46,722 bases of DNA from PVC group bacterium (GTDB lineage Bacteria > Auribacterota > Erginobacteria > Erginobacterales > PUNC01). Made by a program: the position numbers and the translations under genes. The notes under the pieces are model-generated. The model ran no database searches and was not told the origin of the DNA. It saw only the letters and a program-made list of their open reading frames with translations. Location: NCBI GenBank assembly GCA_003551625.1, contig PUNC01000106.1:1-46722 (forward strand), in the 5' to 3' direction. Positions 7,078 through 16,702 of the stretch are shown here, piece after piece (the stretch's first letter is position 1; every line of letters starts with the position of its first letter).

Positions 7078-8391
7078 ATGATCTTACCCGGCTTGAGCCT
7101 TTCGCAGTCTATCTTGAGCTTCGTTCCGGCCCTTGTTTTCCGCGCCGCGCCGGCTCTGTTGCTGGCCGCGCTCTTTAGGTCCGCGTCCCGCAAGGAAAAA
7201 GTTCAGAACCAGGAAAAGACCGCCGTGTCCGACCCGCGGGAGAACCTGGAGCGGAAGATGTCGGATCTGAAGAAACGTTGCCGGAAGGAACGGGAATACT
7301 TCTTCGAGAATTCTCCGCTGATCTGCGTTGAACTCGCGCCCGACGGCACCATCGTTGACCTCAACCGCGCTTTCGCCAACCTCCTGAACCGGCCGAAAGA
7401 AGACCTTAAGGGCAAAAGGCTGGTCGAACTGGCCGAGCCCGGCGCCCGGACGGATCTCTCCCGCTACCTCGAACGGCACCTGGCCGGGGAAGCCAGCGGA
7501 GAAGCGGTGATCGATTTCACGCGCGGAGAGGAGAAGAAATCCGTCCGCTTCGGCGAGCAGCACCTGGCCACCGGTTCCGGCGCGCGCCGCGGGGTTCTGC
7601 TGGCCGGCGTGGACGCGACGGCGGCAGAGCGGGCGGGGGAAAAAGAGGCGGAGCTTAAATCGCGGATCGGTCTCTCCGCCCGGATGGAGGAGCTGGGAAT
7701 GCTGGCCGGGGGCATCGCCCACGACCTGAAAAACGTTTTCAGCCCCCTGGTCGCTTATCCCGACGCCCTGATCGAACAGCTTCCCCACGACAGCTCCGCC
7801 CAGAAGACGCTGCTGAGAATCAAACAGTCGGCTTTCCGGGCGCTGGCGATGACCCAGAATTTCCTGGCGCTCGCCCGGCGCGGACGGATCGAGGACGAGA
7901 CCGTAGATCTCAACCGGCTGGTCGATCACCTGCTGGATTCCCTCGAAGTCAAGGCGCTGCGGGAAAGGAACCGCTCGGTCGAGCTCGAAGCCGAACTTGA
8001 AGACGGCATCCCGGTTTTTCAGGGAAACGTCTCCCAGCTGGCCAATGTCATATTGAATCTTGTCCGCAACGCCCTGGAAGCGATGCCGTCGGGAGGCAAG
8101 ATCACAATCTCGACCGGCCGGGCCCGTCTCGATCGTCCCCGCAGCGGCCTGCAACAGATACCCCGGGGAGAATACTGCCTGCTTTCCGTTTCCGACCAGG
8201 GCAAAGGGATGACCCCGGACGAAGCGGAACATCTTTTTGAACCGTTCTTCTCCACCAAGGAGATGGATCTCTCCGGGACCGGCCTGGGGCTGCTGATCGT
8301 CAACCGGGTGATGGAGGATCACCGGGGTTACATAGACCTGCAGACCGAGGTGGGCAAGGGAACGAGGTTCACCCTTTATTTCCCCGTCTGA
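7078..8391 (+). CDS. PAS-domain sensor histidine kinase (orphan)
   Basis: A 437-residue two-component kinase. A short hydrophobic N-terminus (residues 5-35) may anchor it. A PAS-like domain follows at about 75-180 (FFENSPLICVELAPDGTIVDLNRAF). The phosphoacceptor His is about residue 215 in GGIAHDLKNVFSPL. The ATPase domain has the N box (NLVRNALEAM), G1 (DQGKGM), F box (FEPFFSTK) and G2 (GTGLGL). No receiver or response regulator is adjacent. ATG 7078 has AAAGGAAAAG upstream; a TTG at 7036 in frame lacks support. The next gene starts 16 bases downstream, so the kinase is probably cotranscribed with the Gld-type ABC cluster. Confidence 0.87.
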   Translation: MILPGLSLSQSILSFVPALVFRAAPALLLAALFRSASRKEKVQNQEKTAVSDPRENLERKMSDLKKRCRKEREYFFENSPLICVELAPDGTIVDLNRAFANLLNRPKEDLKGKRLVELAEPGARTDLSRYLERHLAGEASGEAVIDFTRGEEKKSVRFGEQHLATGSGARRGVLLAGVDATAAERAGEKEAELKSRIGLSARMEELGMLAGGIAHDLKNVFSPLVAYPDALIEQLPHDSSAQKTLLRIKQSAFRALAMTQNFLALARRGRIEDETVDLNRLVDHLLDSLEVKALRERNRSVELEAELEDGIPVFQGNVSQLANVILNLVRNALEAMPSGGKITISTGRARLDRPRSGLQQIPRGEYCLLSVSDQGKGMTPDEAEHLFEPFFSTKEMDLSGTGLGLLIVNRVMEDHRGYIDLQTEVGKGTRFTLYFPV

Positions 8392-8407
8392 ACCCTTCCG
8401 CCTCGCG

Positions 8408-9370
8408 ATGATTGAAACCAGGGGATTGACCAAGACTTTCGGCTCGACCGTCGCCCTGGACCGGGTGTCTTTCCGGGTGGGCAGGGGGGAGGTGGTCGGT
8501 TTTCTCGGCCCGAACGCCGCCGGCAAGACCACCGCCATGAGAATACTGGCCGGATGTCTTTACCCCGATCGCGGAACCGCCGTTCTTTCCGGCTTCGACG
8601 TTCTGGCTGAACCGCGCGAGGTTCAGAGAAGGGTGGGATATCTGCCCGAGAACGCTCCGCTTTACGACACGATGGAGGTCGGCGGTTTTCTGGAGTTCTC
8701 CGCCGGGTTGCGCGGCCTTCGGGGAGCGGCGCGCCGGCGGGCGGCCGGGCGGGCCGGGGAAGTATGCGCCCTGGAGGAGGTGCAAGGAAGGGCGATCGGA
8801 ACGCTTTCCCGCGGTTACCGCCAGCGGGTGGCGCTGGCCCAGGCGCTGGTCCATTCCCCGGAGATCCTGATTCTCGACGAACCCACCACCGGCCTTGACC
8901 CCCATCAGATCGTCGAGGTCCGGGAACTGATCGGCCGGCTCAAGAGCGAGCGGACCGTGATTTTCAGCACTCATATTCTCTCCGAGGTTGAAGCCGTCTG
9001 CGGACGGGTTCTGATCATCAACCGGGGCCGGATCGTGGCCGAAGGCTCTCCCTCCGAACTCCGGTCCCGGGCCCGGGGCGGAATGCTGATCGCCTTCCGC
9101 CTCCGGGCGCCCGAAGCGCAAACGCGGGAGAGACTGGAGAGATTAACGGGAGTCAGGCGGCTGATCGATCTCCGGGCCGATCCCGACGGTTATCTCACCG
9201 GGCGGCTGGAAGCTGATCCGGCCGCCGGGGTTTCCGAGCAGATCTACCGCCTGGCCGCGGAAGCGGGGTGGGGTTTAAGCGAACTGCGCTCCGAACCGGC
9301 CCGGCTGGAGGAGGTATTCATCAACCTGACCCGCGATTCGGGCCGGGGGGCCGCGAAGAGTTCCGAATAA
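8408..9370 (+). CDS. ABC transporter ATP-binding protein (GldA/CcmA-like)
   Basis: A 320-residue nucleotide-binding subunit. Walker A is GPNAAGKTT, the signature is LSRGYRQRVALAQAL, Walker B is ILILDEPTTGLDP and the switch His is in IFSTHILSEVE. The C-terminal 100 residues form the extension common in export-type ATPases of this family. It energises the permease whose start codon overlaps its stop by one base (TAATG). The four genes from 8408 to 12526 have the order ATPase, permease, GldG-like, DUF4340, seen in many bacteria. In Bacteroidetes the gldA/gldF/gldG set is linked to gliding motility, but in other phyla the role is unknown. Confidence 0.9.
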   Translation: MIETRGLTKTFGSTVALDRVSFRVGRGEVVGFLGPNAAGKTTAMRILAGCLYPDRGTAVLSGFDVLAEPREVQRRVGYLPENAPLYDTMEVGGFLEFSAGLRGLRGAARRRAAGRAGEVCALEEVQGRAIGTLSRGYRQRVALAQALVHSPEILILDEPTTGLDPHQIVEVRELIGRLKSERTVIFSTHILSEVEAVCGRVLIINRGRIVAEGSPSELRSRARGGMLIAFRLRAPEAQTRERLERLTGVRRLIDLRADPDGYLTGRLEADPAAGVSEQIYRLAAEAGWGLSELRSEPARLEEVFINLTRDSGRGAAKSSE

Positions 9371-10086
9371 TGAGAAAGATCGCCCTGCTAATCGCAAAAG
9401 AGTTCAACGGCTACTTTAATTCAACCATCGCCTACGTCTTTATGGTTCTATTCCTGGCGGCGACCTCGTGGTTATTCTTCGCGACTTTTTTTCTTGCCGG
9501 GCGCGCCGACCTGCAGCCGTTGTTCGCCGTTCTGCCCTGGCTATTCCTCTTCTTCATCCCGGCGGCCAGTATGCGTTTGTGGGCGGAGGAAAGAAAGTCG
9601 GGAACGCTGGAGCTTCTTCTCAGTTATCCCGTTCCGGCTTGGCAACTGGCGGCGGGGAAATTCGCCGCCAGTCTCCTCTTCCTCTTCCTGACGCTGGCGT
9701 TGACGGTCCCCATCGTCGTCACCGTCGCCTTTCTCGGTAATCCCGATCCCGGCCGGGTCGCCGCCGGATACCTGGGAGCCCTGCTTCTCGGCTCGGCCTG
9801 CCTGGCCGTCGGCCTGTTCTGGTCAAGCGTCACTGTCAACCAGATCGTGGCCTTTATTCTGACGGTGGTCACTATCTTCATCCTTCTGGTCGTCGATCAG
9901 TTTCTCTTCCTCTTCAACCTCGGACCGCGCGCCGCCGCTCTGGTCGGAAGCGTGAGCTTCGCCGCCCGCCAGGAAGGTTTCAACCGGGGGGTGGTCGACA
10001 GCCGAGATCTGGTCTTTTTCGCCACGATGACGGTCCTCTTCCTTGCTTTCAACGTGATCTCCCTGCAATTCCGAAAATGGAAGTGA
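9370..10086 (+). CDS. ABC transporter permease (GldF/ABC-2 like)
   Basis: A 238-residue integral membrane protein with about six hydrophobic helices and the ABC-2 family motif around RLWAEERKSGTLELLLSYPV, where the ATPase coupling helix is expected. It starts at ATG 9370, which overlaps the ATPase stop by one base; the frame extends upstream to 9268 but only inside the ATPase gene. It overlaps the next gene by ten bases. Together with the ATPase it should form the membrane core of the Gld-type transporter. The substrate is not known. Confidence 0.87.
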   Translation: MRKIALLIAKEFNGYFNSTIAYVFMVLFLAATSWLFFATFFLAGRADLQPLFAVLPWLFLFFIPAASMRLWAEERKSGTLELLLSYPVPAWQLAAGKFAASLLFLFLTLALTVPIVVTVAFLGNPDPGRVAAGYLGALLLGSACLAVGLFWSSVTVNQIVAFILTVVTIFILLVVDQFLFLFNLGPRAAALVGSVSFAARQEGFNRGVVDSRDLVFFATMTVLFLAFNVISLQFRKWK

Positions 10087-11609
10087 AGGCTTCAAGAAAG
10101 ATCGGCTACGGAACAACCGCCGCCACGGCGAGTCTGCTCCTGCTGCTGCTCGCCGTCGCGGTCAACCTGATCGCGGCCCGGCACTGGCGGCGCTGGGATT
10201 GGACCGAAGGGCGAATAAATACGCTTTCGCCGGTGACCGGGGAGATTCTGGACTCCCTGGAAGACCCGGTGATGATCGAGGTCTACCGGTCCGGAGACCT
10301 GCCCGCCTACTTCCTTCCCACCGCGAACGCGGTCCAGGAGATCATTGACGAGTATCGGCACGCCGGCGGGGGGCGGGTCCGGGTGCGCCGATACGATCCT
10401 TCACGCGAACGAGGCCTGGAACAACGGCTCCGGCAGCTCGGCATCAACCCGGTGCAGCTCGCTTTTATCGACCGGGACCAGAGGCAGCTCCGGCAGGGTT
10501 ATCTCGGGCTGGCGATCTATTATCGCGACCGGATCGAAACCATCCCTTTCGCCGGCAATCCCCGTTCGCTGGAATACGAGCTGACCTCGGCGCTCAAAAA
10601 ACTGATTTTGGATCGTCCGCCGCGGGTCGGTTTCCTGGCCGCCGAGCATTCCCGGCCCTTTTTCCGCGTCTTCCGGCGCGAGATCTCCCGCGTTTACGAA
10701 TTGGCCGACCTGACGGTTCCCGGACCGGCCGACACCTCCGGTATCGACACCCTGTTAGCCGTCGTCGATTCCGAGCTGGGCCGGGAGTGGAAACAGGAGA
10801 TCGGAGACTTTCTGGCCCGGGGAGGCAGGGTGATCTGGCTGATCGACGCGGTGATTGTCGATGAAAATCTCAACGCCCGTCCGGCCGATCTCGACCTGGA
10901 CGATTTTTTCGCCGCTTACGGGCTTCGCGTCAACCCGGACCTGGTTATGGACTATCAGTCGATGGGGGCGGCCGCGTTCCAAACCGACCGGACCGGTTTC
11001 ACCGTCAACTATCCTTTTTACGTGCGGGCGGCGGAGCCCAATCTCGCCCGCGACATCCCCGTCTTTTCCGGGCTGGACTCCTTTGTCCTGCCCTGGACCA
11101 GTTCGCTGGACATCCTCCGGGAGCCGGAAGGGGTCGAGACCACCGTTCTGGCCCGCAGTTCCTCCCGGGCCTTCGCCCAATCCCGGATCTTCAGCCTGGC
11201 CCCGCAGCTGCGACATCCCCTGCCCGGGGCGGAGCTGGACAGCCATCTTCTCGCGGTGATAGTGAAAGGTCTCCTGGACCGCTACCCGGAACCCGGCGGG
11301 CGGGGGAGGGACGACACGACGGGGGCCATGGTGGTCATCGGCAACTCCCGGATGGCCCGGGACGAGCTTCTGCAGCCGGGCAACCTGGCCTTTCTGCTCA
11401 ATACGCTTGATTATCTTTCGCTGGACGAAAATCTCATCCGGTTGCGCGCCCGGCTGGCCGCCGAACGTCCTCTTCGCACCGTATCCGCGGCGACCCGTAC
11501 CACCCTGCGCTGGCTGAATATTCTTCTGGCGCCTTCGGCGGTCATCGGTTTCGGCCTGATCCGCTACTGGATCCGCCGGTCGGGGCGGACCGGAAGGAGG
11601 GGGCGGTGA
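10077..11609 (+). CDS. GldG-like ABC auxiliary protein
   Basis: A 510-residue protein with an N-terminal membrane helix (about residues 14-34), a large extracytoplasmic region and a C-terminal helix (about 480-500, LNILLAPSAVIGFGLIRYW). The region after the first helix (WTEGRINTLSPVTGEILDSLEDPVMIEVYRS) is characteristic of GldG, the uncharacterised ABC-type transport auxiliary component. VGFLAAEHSRPFFRVFRREISRVY resembles its second domain. It is likely to work with the ABC-2 permease at the cell envelope. Its start lies ten bases inside the permease gene and its stop overlaps the DUF4340 gene by four bases. Confidence 0.85.
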   Translation: MEVKASRKIGYGTTAATASLLLLLLAVAVNLIAARHWRRWDWTEGRINTLSPVTGEILDSLEDPVMIEVYRSGDLPAYFLPTANAVQEIIDEYRHAGGGRVRVRRYDPSRERGLEQRLRQLGINPVQLAFIDRDQRQLRQGYLGLAIYYRDRIETIPFAGNPRSLEYELTSALKKLILDRPPRVGFLAAEHSRPFFRVFRREISRVYELADLTVPGPADTSGIDTLLAVVDSELGREWKQEIGDFLARGGRVIWLIDAVIVDENLNARPADLDLDDFFAAYGLRVNPDLVMDYQSMGAAAFQTDRTGFTVNYPFYVRAAEPNLARDIPVFSGLDSFVLPWTSSLDILREPEGVETTVLARSSSRAFAQSRIFSLAPQLRHPLPGAELDSHLLAVIVKGLLDRYPEPGGRGRDDTTGAMVVIGNSRMARDELLQPGNLAFLLNTLDYLSLDENLIRLRARLAAERPLRTVSAATRTTLRWLNILLAPSAVIGFGLIRYWIRRSGRTGRRGR

Positions 11610-12526
11610 AAGCAAAATACCTGATCGTTCTCTTCCTGTTGCTGGCGGTCGTGGTTCTGGTGTTGTCGATCTCCCGCCGGCCGACCGGAGAGGAGAGTCC
11701 TCTTCTTCCCGGTTTGAAGACGGAGGAGATCTCGGGAGTGGAGATCAGGCGGGAGGGGCGAAGCCTGCGTTTGGACCGGAGAAACGGGGAGTGGGTGATC
11801 GAGACCGCCTGGGATCACCCCGCTTCCGCCGCCGCGGTGGAAAACCTTCTGCGCCGTCTGCAATCGATAACCGTCGGTCACCCGGTCAGCTCGAGCCGGC
11901 AACGCCATCCGCTCTTCAAAGTCGGCGCCGACGGGTATCGCGTCGATCTTCTGGACCATTCCGGCTCCATCCGGCACTCGGTGGTGGTGGGCAAGCGCGG
12001 CGAAGATATGCTCAGCAGTTTCGTGCGGCGGGCCGATTCCGACGAAGTTTTCCTCTGGCGGCAATCGCTGGACTGGGTGGTCAACGCCGAAACCAACCGC
12101 TGGATGGAGAGAGACCTCTGGGGAATCTCGGCCGCCGATTGCCGGGCGTTCTCGGTGAAAACCGCGGACGGCGAATACCGATGGGAGCGGGACGACGAAA
12201 AGGAATGGCGGCCGGTCTCCCCGGAAACCGGGGATGTCCGCGGTCGGCGGGCGGGCGAGCTGCTTTCATTGCTGATCGGCGTCCGCCCCCTGGAACTGGC
12301 GGGCCGCCTCCCCGAGTTTGAGGAGCGGTTTGCCGCGCCGTTTATGCGTTATCGCTTCATCTCGCGGGAGGGCGAAGAATTTGAGGCCGTGGTCGGCGAA
12401 AGGGAGGGGAACCGTTATTATTTTCAGCTCCAGGGAATTCCTTTTGCCTACCGGGTGGGAGCCAGCCCCCTGGATGAGGCGGTCCGGAGACTGGCGCCCC
12501 CGTCCCGTTCGAACGAAGGAACCTGA
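11606..12526 (+). CDS. DUF4340 domain protein
   Basis: A 306-residue protein with an N-terminal membrane anchor (residues 5-25) and repeated beta-rich DUF4340 units (LRLDRRNGEWVIETAWDHPASAAAVENLLRRLQSI). It probably faces the periplasm or cell exterior. Its start is GTG 11606 behind AAGGAGGGGG, with a four-base overlap with the GldG-like gene. DUF4340 proteins habitually follow gldG-like genes, which supports a common complex, but no biochemical role is established. Confidence 0.82.
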   Translation: MKAKYLIVLFLLLAVVVLVLSISRRPTGEESPLLPGLKTEEISGVEIRREGRSLRLDRRNGEWVIETAWDHPASAAAVENLLRRLQSITVGHPVSSSRQRHPLFKVGADGYRVDLLDHSGSIRHSVVVGKRGEDMLSSFVRRADSDEVFLWRQSLDWVVNAETNRWMERDLWGISAADCRAFSVKTADGEYRWERDDEKEWRPVSPETGDVRGRRAGELLSLLIGVRPLELAGRLPEFEERFAAPFMRYRFISREGEEFEAVVGEREGNRYYFQLQGIPFAYRVGASPLDEAVRRLAPPSRSNEGT

Positions 12527-12537
12527 TCCCGATTAAG

Positions 12538-13665
12538 ATGAGCAAAAAGGATCTATATAAAGTTCTGGGGGTTTCCCGTTCGGCGTCGCCGGACGAGATC
12601 AAGAAAGCCTACCGCCGACTGGCGAAAAAATACCACCCCGACGCCCATCCCGGCGACAAGACCGCCGAGGAGAAGTTCAAGGAGGTTTCCCAGGCGTACG
12701 ATATCCTGGGCTCGCCGGAGAAGAGAAAACAATACGACGCCATGGCCTCCGCTTTTTCCCGGGGTCCCAGTCCGGGAGGTTTCGACTTCGGGGGAATCGA
12801 TCTTGGCGACCTGTTCGGTTCCACCGGCGCCAGGCCGGGAGGCGGAGGGCAGAGTTTTTACTATCAGGACATCTCCGGGATGGGAGGACTGGGGGACCTT
12901 TTCAGCGGATTTATGGATCTGGGGGATTTTATCCGGCAATCGCGCGCCGGCCCCCGGAAGGGAAGCGATATCAGATCCCGGGTCGCCATCTCGAGCCGGC
13001 AGGCTGAAAACGGGGGTACCGTCAGGCTCAAGATCAGGAAGACCGACAACTGCGCGGAATGCCGGGGGTCGGGAGCCTTCGGGGGAGGTTCCGGCCGCGC
13101 CTGTTCCGAATGCGGCGGGTCCGGGATGATCGCCATCGCCAAGGGAGGTTTCGGAATTCAAAGGCCCTGTCCCCGCTGTTACGGCCGGGGAGCGATAATC
13201 GACGACCCCTGCCGGACCTGCGGGGGAACCGGGCGGGGAGAGACGACTAGGACCGTCTCGCTTAAGATCCCCCCGGGAATCCGGGACGGGCGAATCATCC
13301 GGGTAAAAGGACAGGGCAACCCCGGAACGAGGGGCGCCCCCCCCGGCGATCTCCTGGTCGGGGTCTCCGTGAGACCTTCTCCGGAACCGGAAGGAGGCGG
13401 GAAGAATCTTCGCGCGACGATCACGATCGGCCTGGCGACCGCCGCCCGCGGGGGCAAGGTTCGTCTCCGGCAAGCCGGAAAGAGCGCGCTTCTCACCATT
13501 CCGCCGCGTACCCGCCCGGGGACCGTCTTCCGGCTCAAGGGCGGGGGAAGCGGACGCCCTCCCGGAGATCTCCTGGTAAAGGTTGACGTGAAGATTCCGG
13601 AGAGGCCCACCGCGGAGGAGAAAGAGCTTATCGAGATGATCTCAAGAAGAGCGGGAGGAAGATGA
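12538..13665 (+). CDS. dnaJ: Chaperone protein DnaJ (type I)
   Basis: A 375-residue co-chaperone that stimulates DnaK ATPase and binds unfolded clients. The J domain spans about residues 4-70 with HPD in KYHPDAHPG. A Gly/Phe-rich linker follows at about 75-115. Four CXXCXGXG zinc repeats (CAECRGSG, CSECGGSG, CPRCYGRG, CRTCGGTG) lie at about 172-232. The C-terminal client-binding domains run to the end. No dnaK or grpE is adjacent, so it may be a second DnaJ; the zinc domain separates it from CbpA-type proteins. Confidence 0.93.
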   Translation: MSKKDLYKVLGVSRSASPDEIKKAYRRLAKKYHPDAHPGDKTAEEKFKEVSQAYDILGSPEKRKQYDAMASAFSRGPSPGGFDFGGIDLGDLFGSTGARPGGGGQSFYYQDISGMGGLGDLFSGFMDLGDFIRQSRAGPRKGSDIRSRVAISSRQAENGGTVRLKIRKTDNCAECRGSGAFGGGSGRACSECGGSGMIAIAKGGFGIQRPCPRCYGRGAIIDDPCRTCGGTGRGETTRTVSLKIPPGIRDGRIIRVKGQGNPGTRGAPPGDLLVGVSVRPSPEPEGGGKNLRATITIGLATAARGGKVRLRQAGKSALLTIPPRTRPGTVFRLKGGGSGRPPGDLLVKVDVKIPERPTAEEKELIEMISRRAGGR

Positions 13666-13668
13666 AAG

Positions 13669-13702
13669 AACCTTATCCGCCGCAAGCGGACCGATAAGGT
13701 TT
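13669..13702 (+). terminator. Stem-loop after dnaJ
   Basis: AACCTTATC at 13669-13677 pairs with GATAAGGTT at 13694-13702, and CGC/GCG can pair further inside. The T-tract is short, so efficiency is uncertain. It overlaps the -35 box of the promoter below by two bases. Confidence 0.4.
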
Positions 13703-13729
13703 GACAGGAGTGCCGGTGTCTGCTATCAA
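13701..13729 (+). promoter_or_regulatory. Sigma-70 type promoter for ileS
   Basis: TTGACA at 13701-13706, a 17-base spacer and TATCAA at 13724-13729 give a perfect -35 box and a 4/6 -10 box. Transcription would start about 50 bases before the ileS GTG. Confidence 0.6.
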
Positions 13730-13788
13730 TGGCCGCTTATTCCTGAAATGCGTCCCCTCTGCAACCCCTGTTTCCTGTAACTGACAAC

Positions 13789-16629
13789 GTGAAAAACGAC
13801 TTTAAAGCCGGACTCAATCTTCCCCGGACCGGACTGTCGATGAAAGCCGGCCTGAACCGGAAGGAGCCCGCGCAGCTCGAGGAATGGGCCGGGACCGACC
13901 TTTACGGGAAGATCCGCCGGGCCCGGCGGGGGCGGGAGCGCTTCACCCTGCACGACGGTCCTCCATATCCTACCGGAGAGCTGCATATCGGCACGGGGAT
14001 GAACAAGATCCTCAAGGATTTTGTCGTTCGATTTCAGACGATGCTCGGCCGCGACGCTCCCTTCATACCGGGCTGGGACTGCCACGGCCTCCCCATCGAA
14101 CACAAGGTGATGTCGGGATTGGGCGAGAAAGCGGCCGGCATTTCCGAAGCGGCGATCCGCGGCCGGTGTCGCGAGTTCGCCCTGAAATACGTGGAGATAA
14201 ACCGGTCCCAGTTTCGCCGGCTGGGATGCGCCGGGGACTGGAACCGGCCGTACCTTACGATCGCTCCCGAATATGAAGCGGCCGTTTTGAATCTCTTTTC
14301 GAAGCTGGTCGCCGGAGGATACGTCTACCGCCGGCTCAAACCGATCCACTGGTGCTTCGACTGCCGGACGGCGCTGGCCGAGGCGGAACTGGAGTATCGC
14401 CTGCAGAGCGACCCCTCAATCTTCGTCTCCTTCCCGCTGGAAGGGCCTCTCCCGGAAAAATCGGGCGACAAGACGGGTGATCCGGTTTCGATCCTGGTCT
14501 GGACCACCACTCCCTGGACTCTGCCCGCCAACCGGGCGGTGGCGGTTCACCCCGACTTTGAATATCTCACGGTGGAGTTCACCCGCCCGGAAACGGGAGG
14601 GAAGGAGCGGGCGGTCATCGCCGCCGGAGCGGTCGAGCGGGTTATGACGGAGATGGGGGCAGCCAATTTCCGCGCCGGGCCGGCTTTCCGGGGCCGGGAG
14701 CTGACCGGCCTGAGATACCGGCACCCCTGGTCGGGAGAATCCCGTCCGGTGATCGCGGCGGCGTTCGTCAACCTGGAGGACGGAACCGGTTGCGTCCACA
14801 TCGCTCCCGGCCACGGCCAGGAGGACTATCAGGCGGGACTGAAAGAGGGGCTGGAAGTGTACAGCCCGGTGGGGCCGGGGGGAGGGTTTGACCCGGCGGT
14901 TGAAGGGGTCGGCGGGCGCAACGTTTTCGAAGCGAACCCCGAGATCGTCGGCCGGCTGCGCCAAAACGGCCTTCTCCAATGGGAGGGCGAGATCTCGCAT
15001 TCCTATCCCCACTGCTGGCGATGCCGGAACCCGGTGATCTTCCGGGCGACCCGGCAGTGGTTTATCTCGCTCGAAAACCTCGACCTTCGGAAGCGCGCCC
15101 TGAAGGAGGCGGCCGAAACCAGGTGGGTTCCCGAAAGGGGCTTGCCGAGAATAAGCGGGATGCTGGAGCAGCGCCCCGACTGGTGCATCTCCCGGCAGAG
15201 GAAGTGGGGGGTTCCGATCCCGGTCTTCTATTGCCGGGGTTGCGGCGAGGAACTTGTCCGGGTCGACGTCATCGATCATATCGCGGAACTCTTCGCCCGC
15301 CACGGCGCGGACTACTGGTTTCAGAACGAACCCGAGGCCCTGCTTCCGCCGGGGGTAACCTGCGGCGGCTGCGGCGGGGGGGAACTGGTAAAGGAGACCG
15401 ATATCTTCGATGTCTGGTTCGAGTCCGGCTCCTCCCACCGGGCGGTGGTTATGAACAATCCCGCGCTCAATTTTCCCGCCGATCTTTACCTGGAGGGGTC
15501 CGACCAGCACCGGGGCTGGTTTCAACTCTCCCTCCTGTTGTCGGTCGCCGCTTGGGATACCGCCCCTTTCCGGTCGGTGGTGACCCACGGATTCGTGGTC
15601 GACGATAAAGGGGAGAAGATGTCTAAGTCGAGGGGAAACTTTATCTCCGTCGATGACATTCTCAAGGAGGTCCCGGCCGATATCCTCCGCCTCTGGTTCT
15701 CCTCGGTCGATTACCGACGGGACATCAATCTTTCCCGGGCCCTGATCGAACCGATCGTGGAGTCCTACCGCAAGCTCCGCAACACTTTCCGCCATATTCT
15801 GGGGAATCTTTATGACTTCGATCTGGGTCGGCACGCGGTCCCGTCCGGCCGGATGCTTGAAATCGACCGCTGGGCCCTCAACGCCCTGAACAACCTGACC
15901 GATCGGGTGAACTCCGCCTGGCGGGACTACGAGTTTCACCGGGCCTATCGGGATATTCACAGTTTCTGCGTCATTGAAATGTCCTCCTTTTATCTCGACG
16001 TTCTCAAGGACCGACTCTATACACACGCGCCCGACAGCGGATCGCGGCGATCCTGCCAGACCGCGCTGGCCCTGATCATTTCGGCGCTGGTTCGAATGCT
16101 GGCTCCGATAATTCCTTTCACGACTGAAGAGGTGTGGAAGAACTGCGGATTTCTCCCCGATCGGGAGGAGAGCGTTCATCTCGCCCGGTGGCCGGAGATC
16201 TCCCCGGAGTGGAAAAACGACCAGCTGGCCGGCGAGTGGGAGCGTCTGCTTGAGCTCAGGAGCGAGGTTATGAAATTCCTGGAGGAATTCCGCCGGTCCG
16301 GGAGGATCGGCAACTCCCTTCAGGCGAAAGTCCGCTTCCGGGTTCAGCCGGGACCCTGGGCCGATCTGCTGCGCAAGCATCAACGGGAACTGTCTTCTTA
16401 CCTGATCGTTTCCCGGGCGGAGATCTCCGGAGACGGGGATTGGGCGGAGGAAGAGGGTTTTCAGCCCTCCACCGTCGACGGGGTGGAGATCAAAATCGCC
16501 GGCGCGCCGGGGGAAAAATGCCCCCGGTGCTGGAAATACCGGGAACTGGGCGAGACCGCTTTTTCGACGGTCCCGGTATGCCGGGAATGCGCCGGCCATC
16601 TGGAAGCGATCTCGGGCGCGAAGTCGTAA
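13789..16629 (+). CDS. ileS: Isoleucyl-tRNA synthetase
   Basis: A 946-residue class I synthetase that charges tRNA-Ile and edits valine. The HIGH motif appears as HIGT at about residues 66-69. The editing domain occupies the middle (HPWSGESRPVIAAAFVNLEDGTGCVHIAPGHGQEDY). KMSKS is at about 610-614. The C-terminal zinc finger has Cys pairs at about 911/914 and 931/934, typical of the bacterial type. GTG 13789 is chosen because the residues after it (FKAGLNLPRTGLSMKAGLNRKEP) align with the usual N-terminus; no strong ribosome-binding site is visible. It is followed at once by a DksA-type gene and lspA, a common bacterial order. Confidence 0.97.
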   Translation: MKNDFKAGLNLPRTGLSMKAGLNRKEPAQLEEWAGTDLYGKIRRARRGRERFTLHDGPPYPTGELHIGTGMNKILKDFVVRFQTMLGRDAPFIPGWDCHGLPIEHKVMSGLGEKAAGISEAAIRGRCREFALKYVEINRSQFRRLGCAGDWNRPYLTIAPEYEAAVLNLFSKLVAGGYVYRRLKPIHWCFDCRTALAEAELEYRLQSDPSIFVSFPLEGPLPEKSGDKTGDPVSILVWTTTPWTLPANRAVAVHPDFEYLTVEFTRPETGGKERAVIAAGAVERVMTEMGAANFRAGPAFRGRELTGLRYRHPWSGESRPVIAAAFVNLEDGTGCVHIAPGHGQEDYQAGLKEGLEVYSPVGPGGGFDPAVEGVGGRNVFEANPEIVGRLRQNGLLQWEGEISHSYPHCWRCRNPVIFRATRQWFISLENLDLRKRALKEAAETRWVPERGLPRISGMLEQRPDWCISRQRKWGVPIPVFYCRGCGEELVRVDVIDHIAELFARHGADYWFQNEPEALLPPGVTCGGCGGGELVKETDIFDVWFESGSSHRAVVMNNPALNFPADLYLEGSDQHRGWFQLSLLLSVAAWDTAPFRSVVTHGFVVDDKGEKMSKSRGNFISVDDILKEVPADILRLWFSSVDYRRDINLSRALIEPIVESYRKLRNTFRHILGNLYDFDLGRHAVPSGRMLEIDRWALNALNNLTDRVNSAWRDYEFHRAYRDIHSFCVIEMSSFYLDVLKDRLYTHAPDSGSRRSCQTALALIISALVRMLAPIIPFTTEEVWKNCGFLPDREESVHLARWPEISPEWKNDQLAGEWERLLELRSEVMKFLEEFRRSGRIGNSLQAKVRFRVQPGPWADLLRKHQRELSSYLIVSRAEISGDGDWAEEEGFQPSTVDGVEIKIAGAPGEKCPRCWKYRELGETAFSTVPVCRECAGHLEAISGAKS

Positions 16630-16660
16630 GAATGGCTTGCATTGCTTCGAGTTAAAGACA

Positions 16661-16681
16661 ACCCGGATTTCCAATTCGGGT
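16661..16681. repeat. ACCCGGATT palindrome between ileS and the DksA-type gene
   Basis: ACCCGGATT at 16661-16669 faces AATTCGGGT at 16673-16681 with one mismatch. It resembles the CCGGATT palindromes at 3889 and 41301 and may be a processing or attenuation hairpin within the operon. Confidence 0.35.
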
Positions 16682-16702
16682 CAAGCCCTTAAGGAGGATG
16701 AC

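Noticed and set aside
14416-16674. A 752-codon open frame on the - strand, opposite ileS
   Set aside because: It is an antisense shadow typical of GC-rich coding DNA. Its product is rich in Pro, Arg and Gly with no domain, whereas ileS is certain on the + strand.
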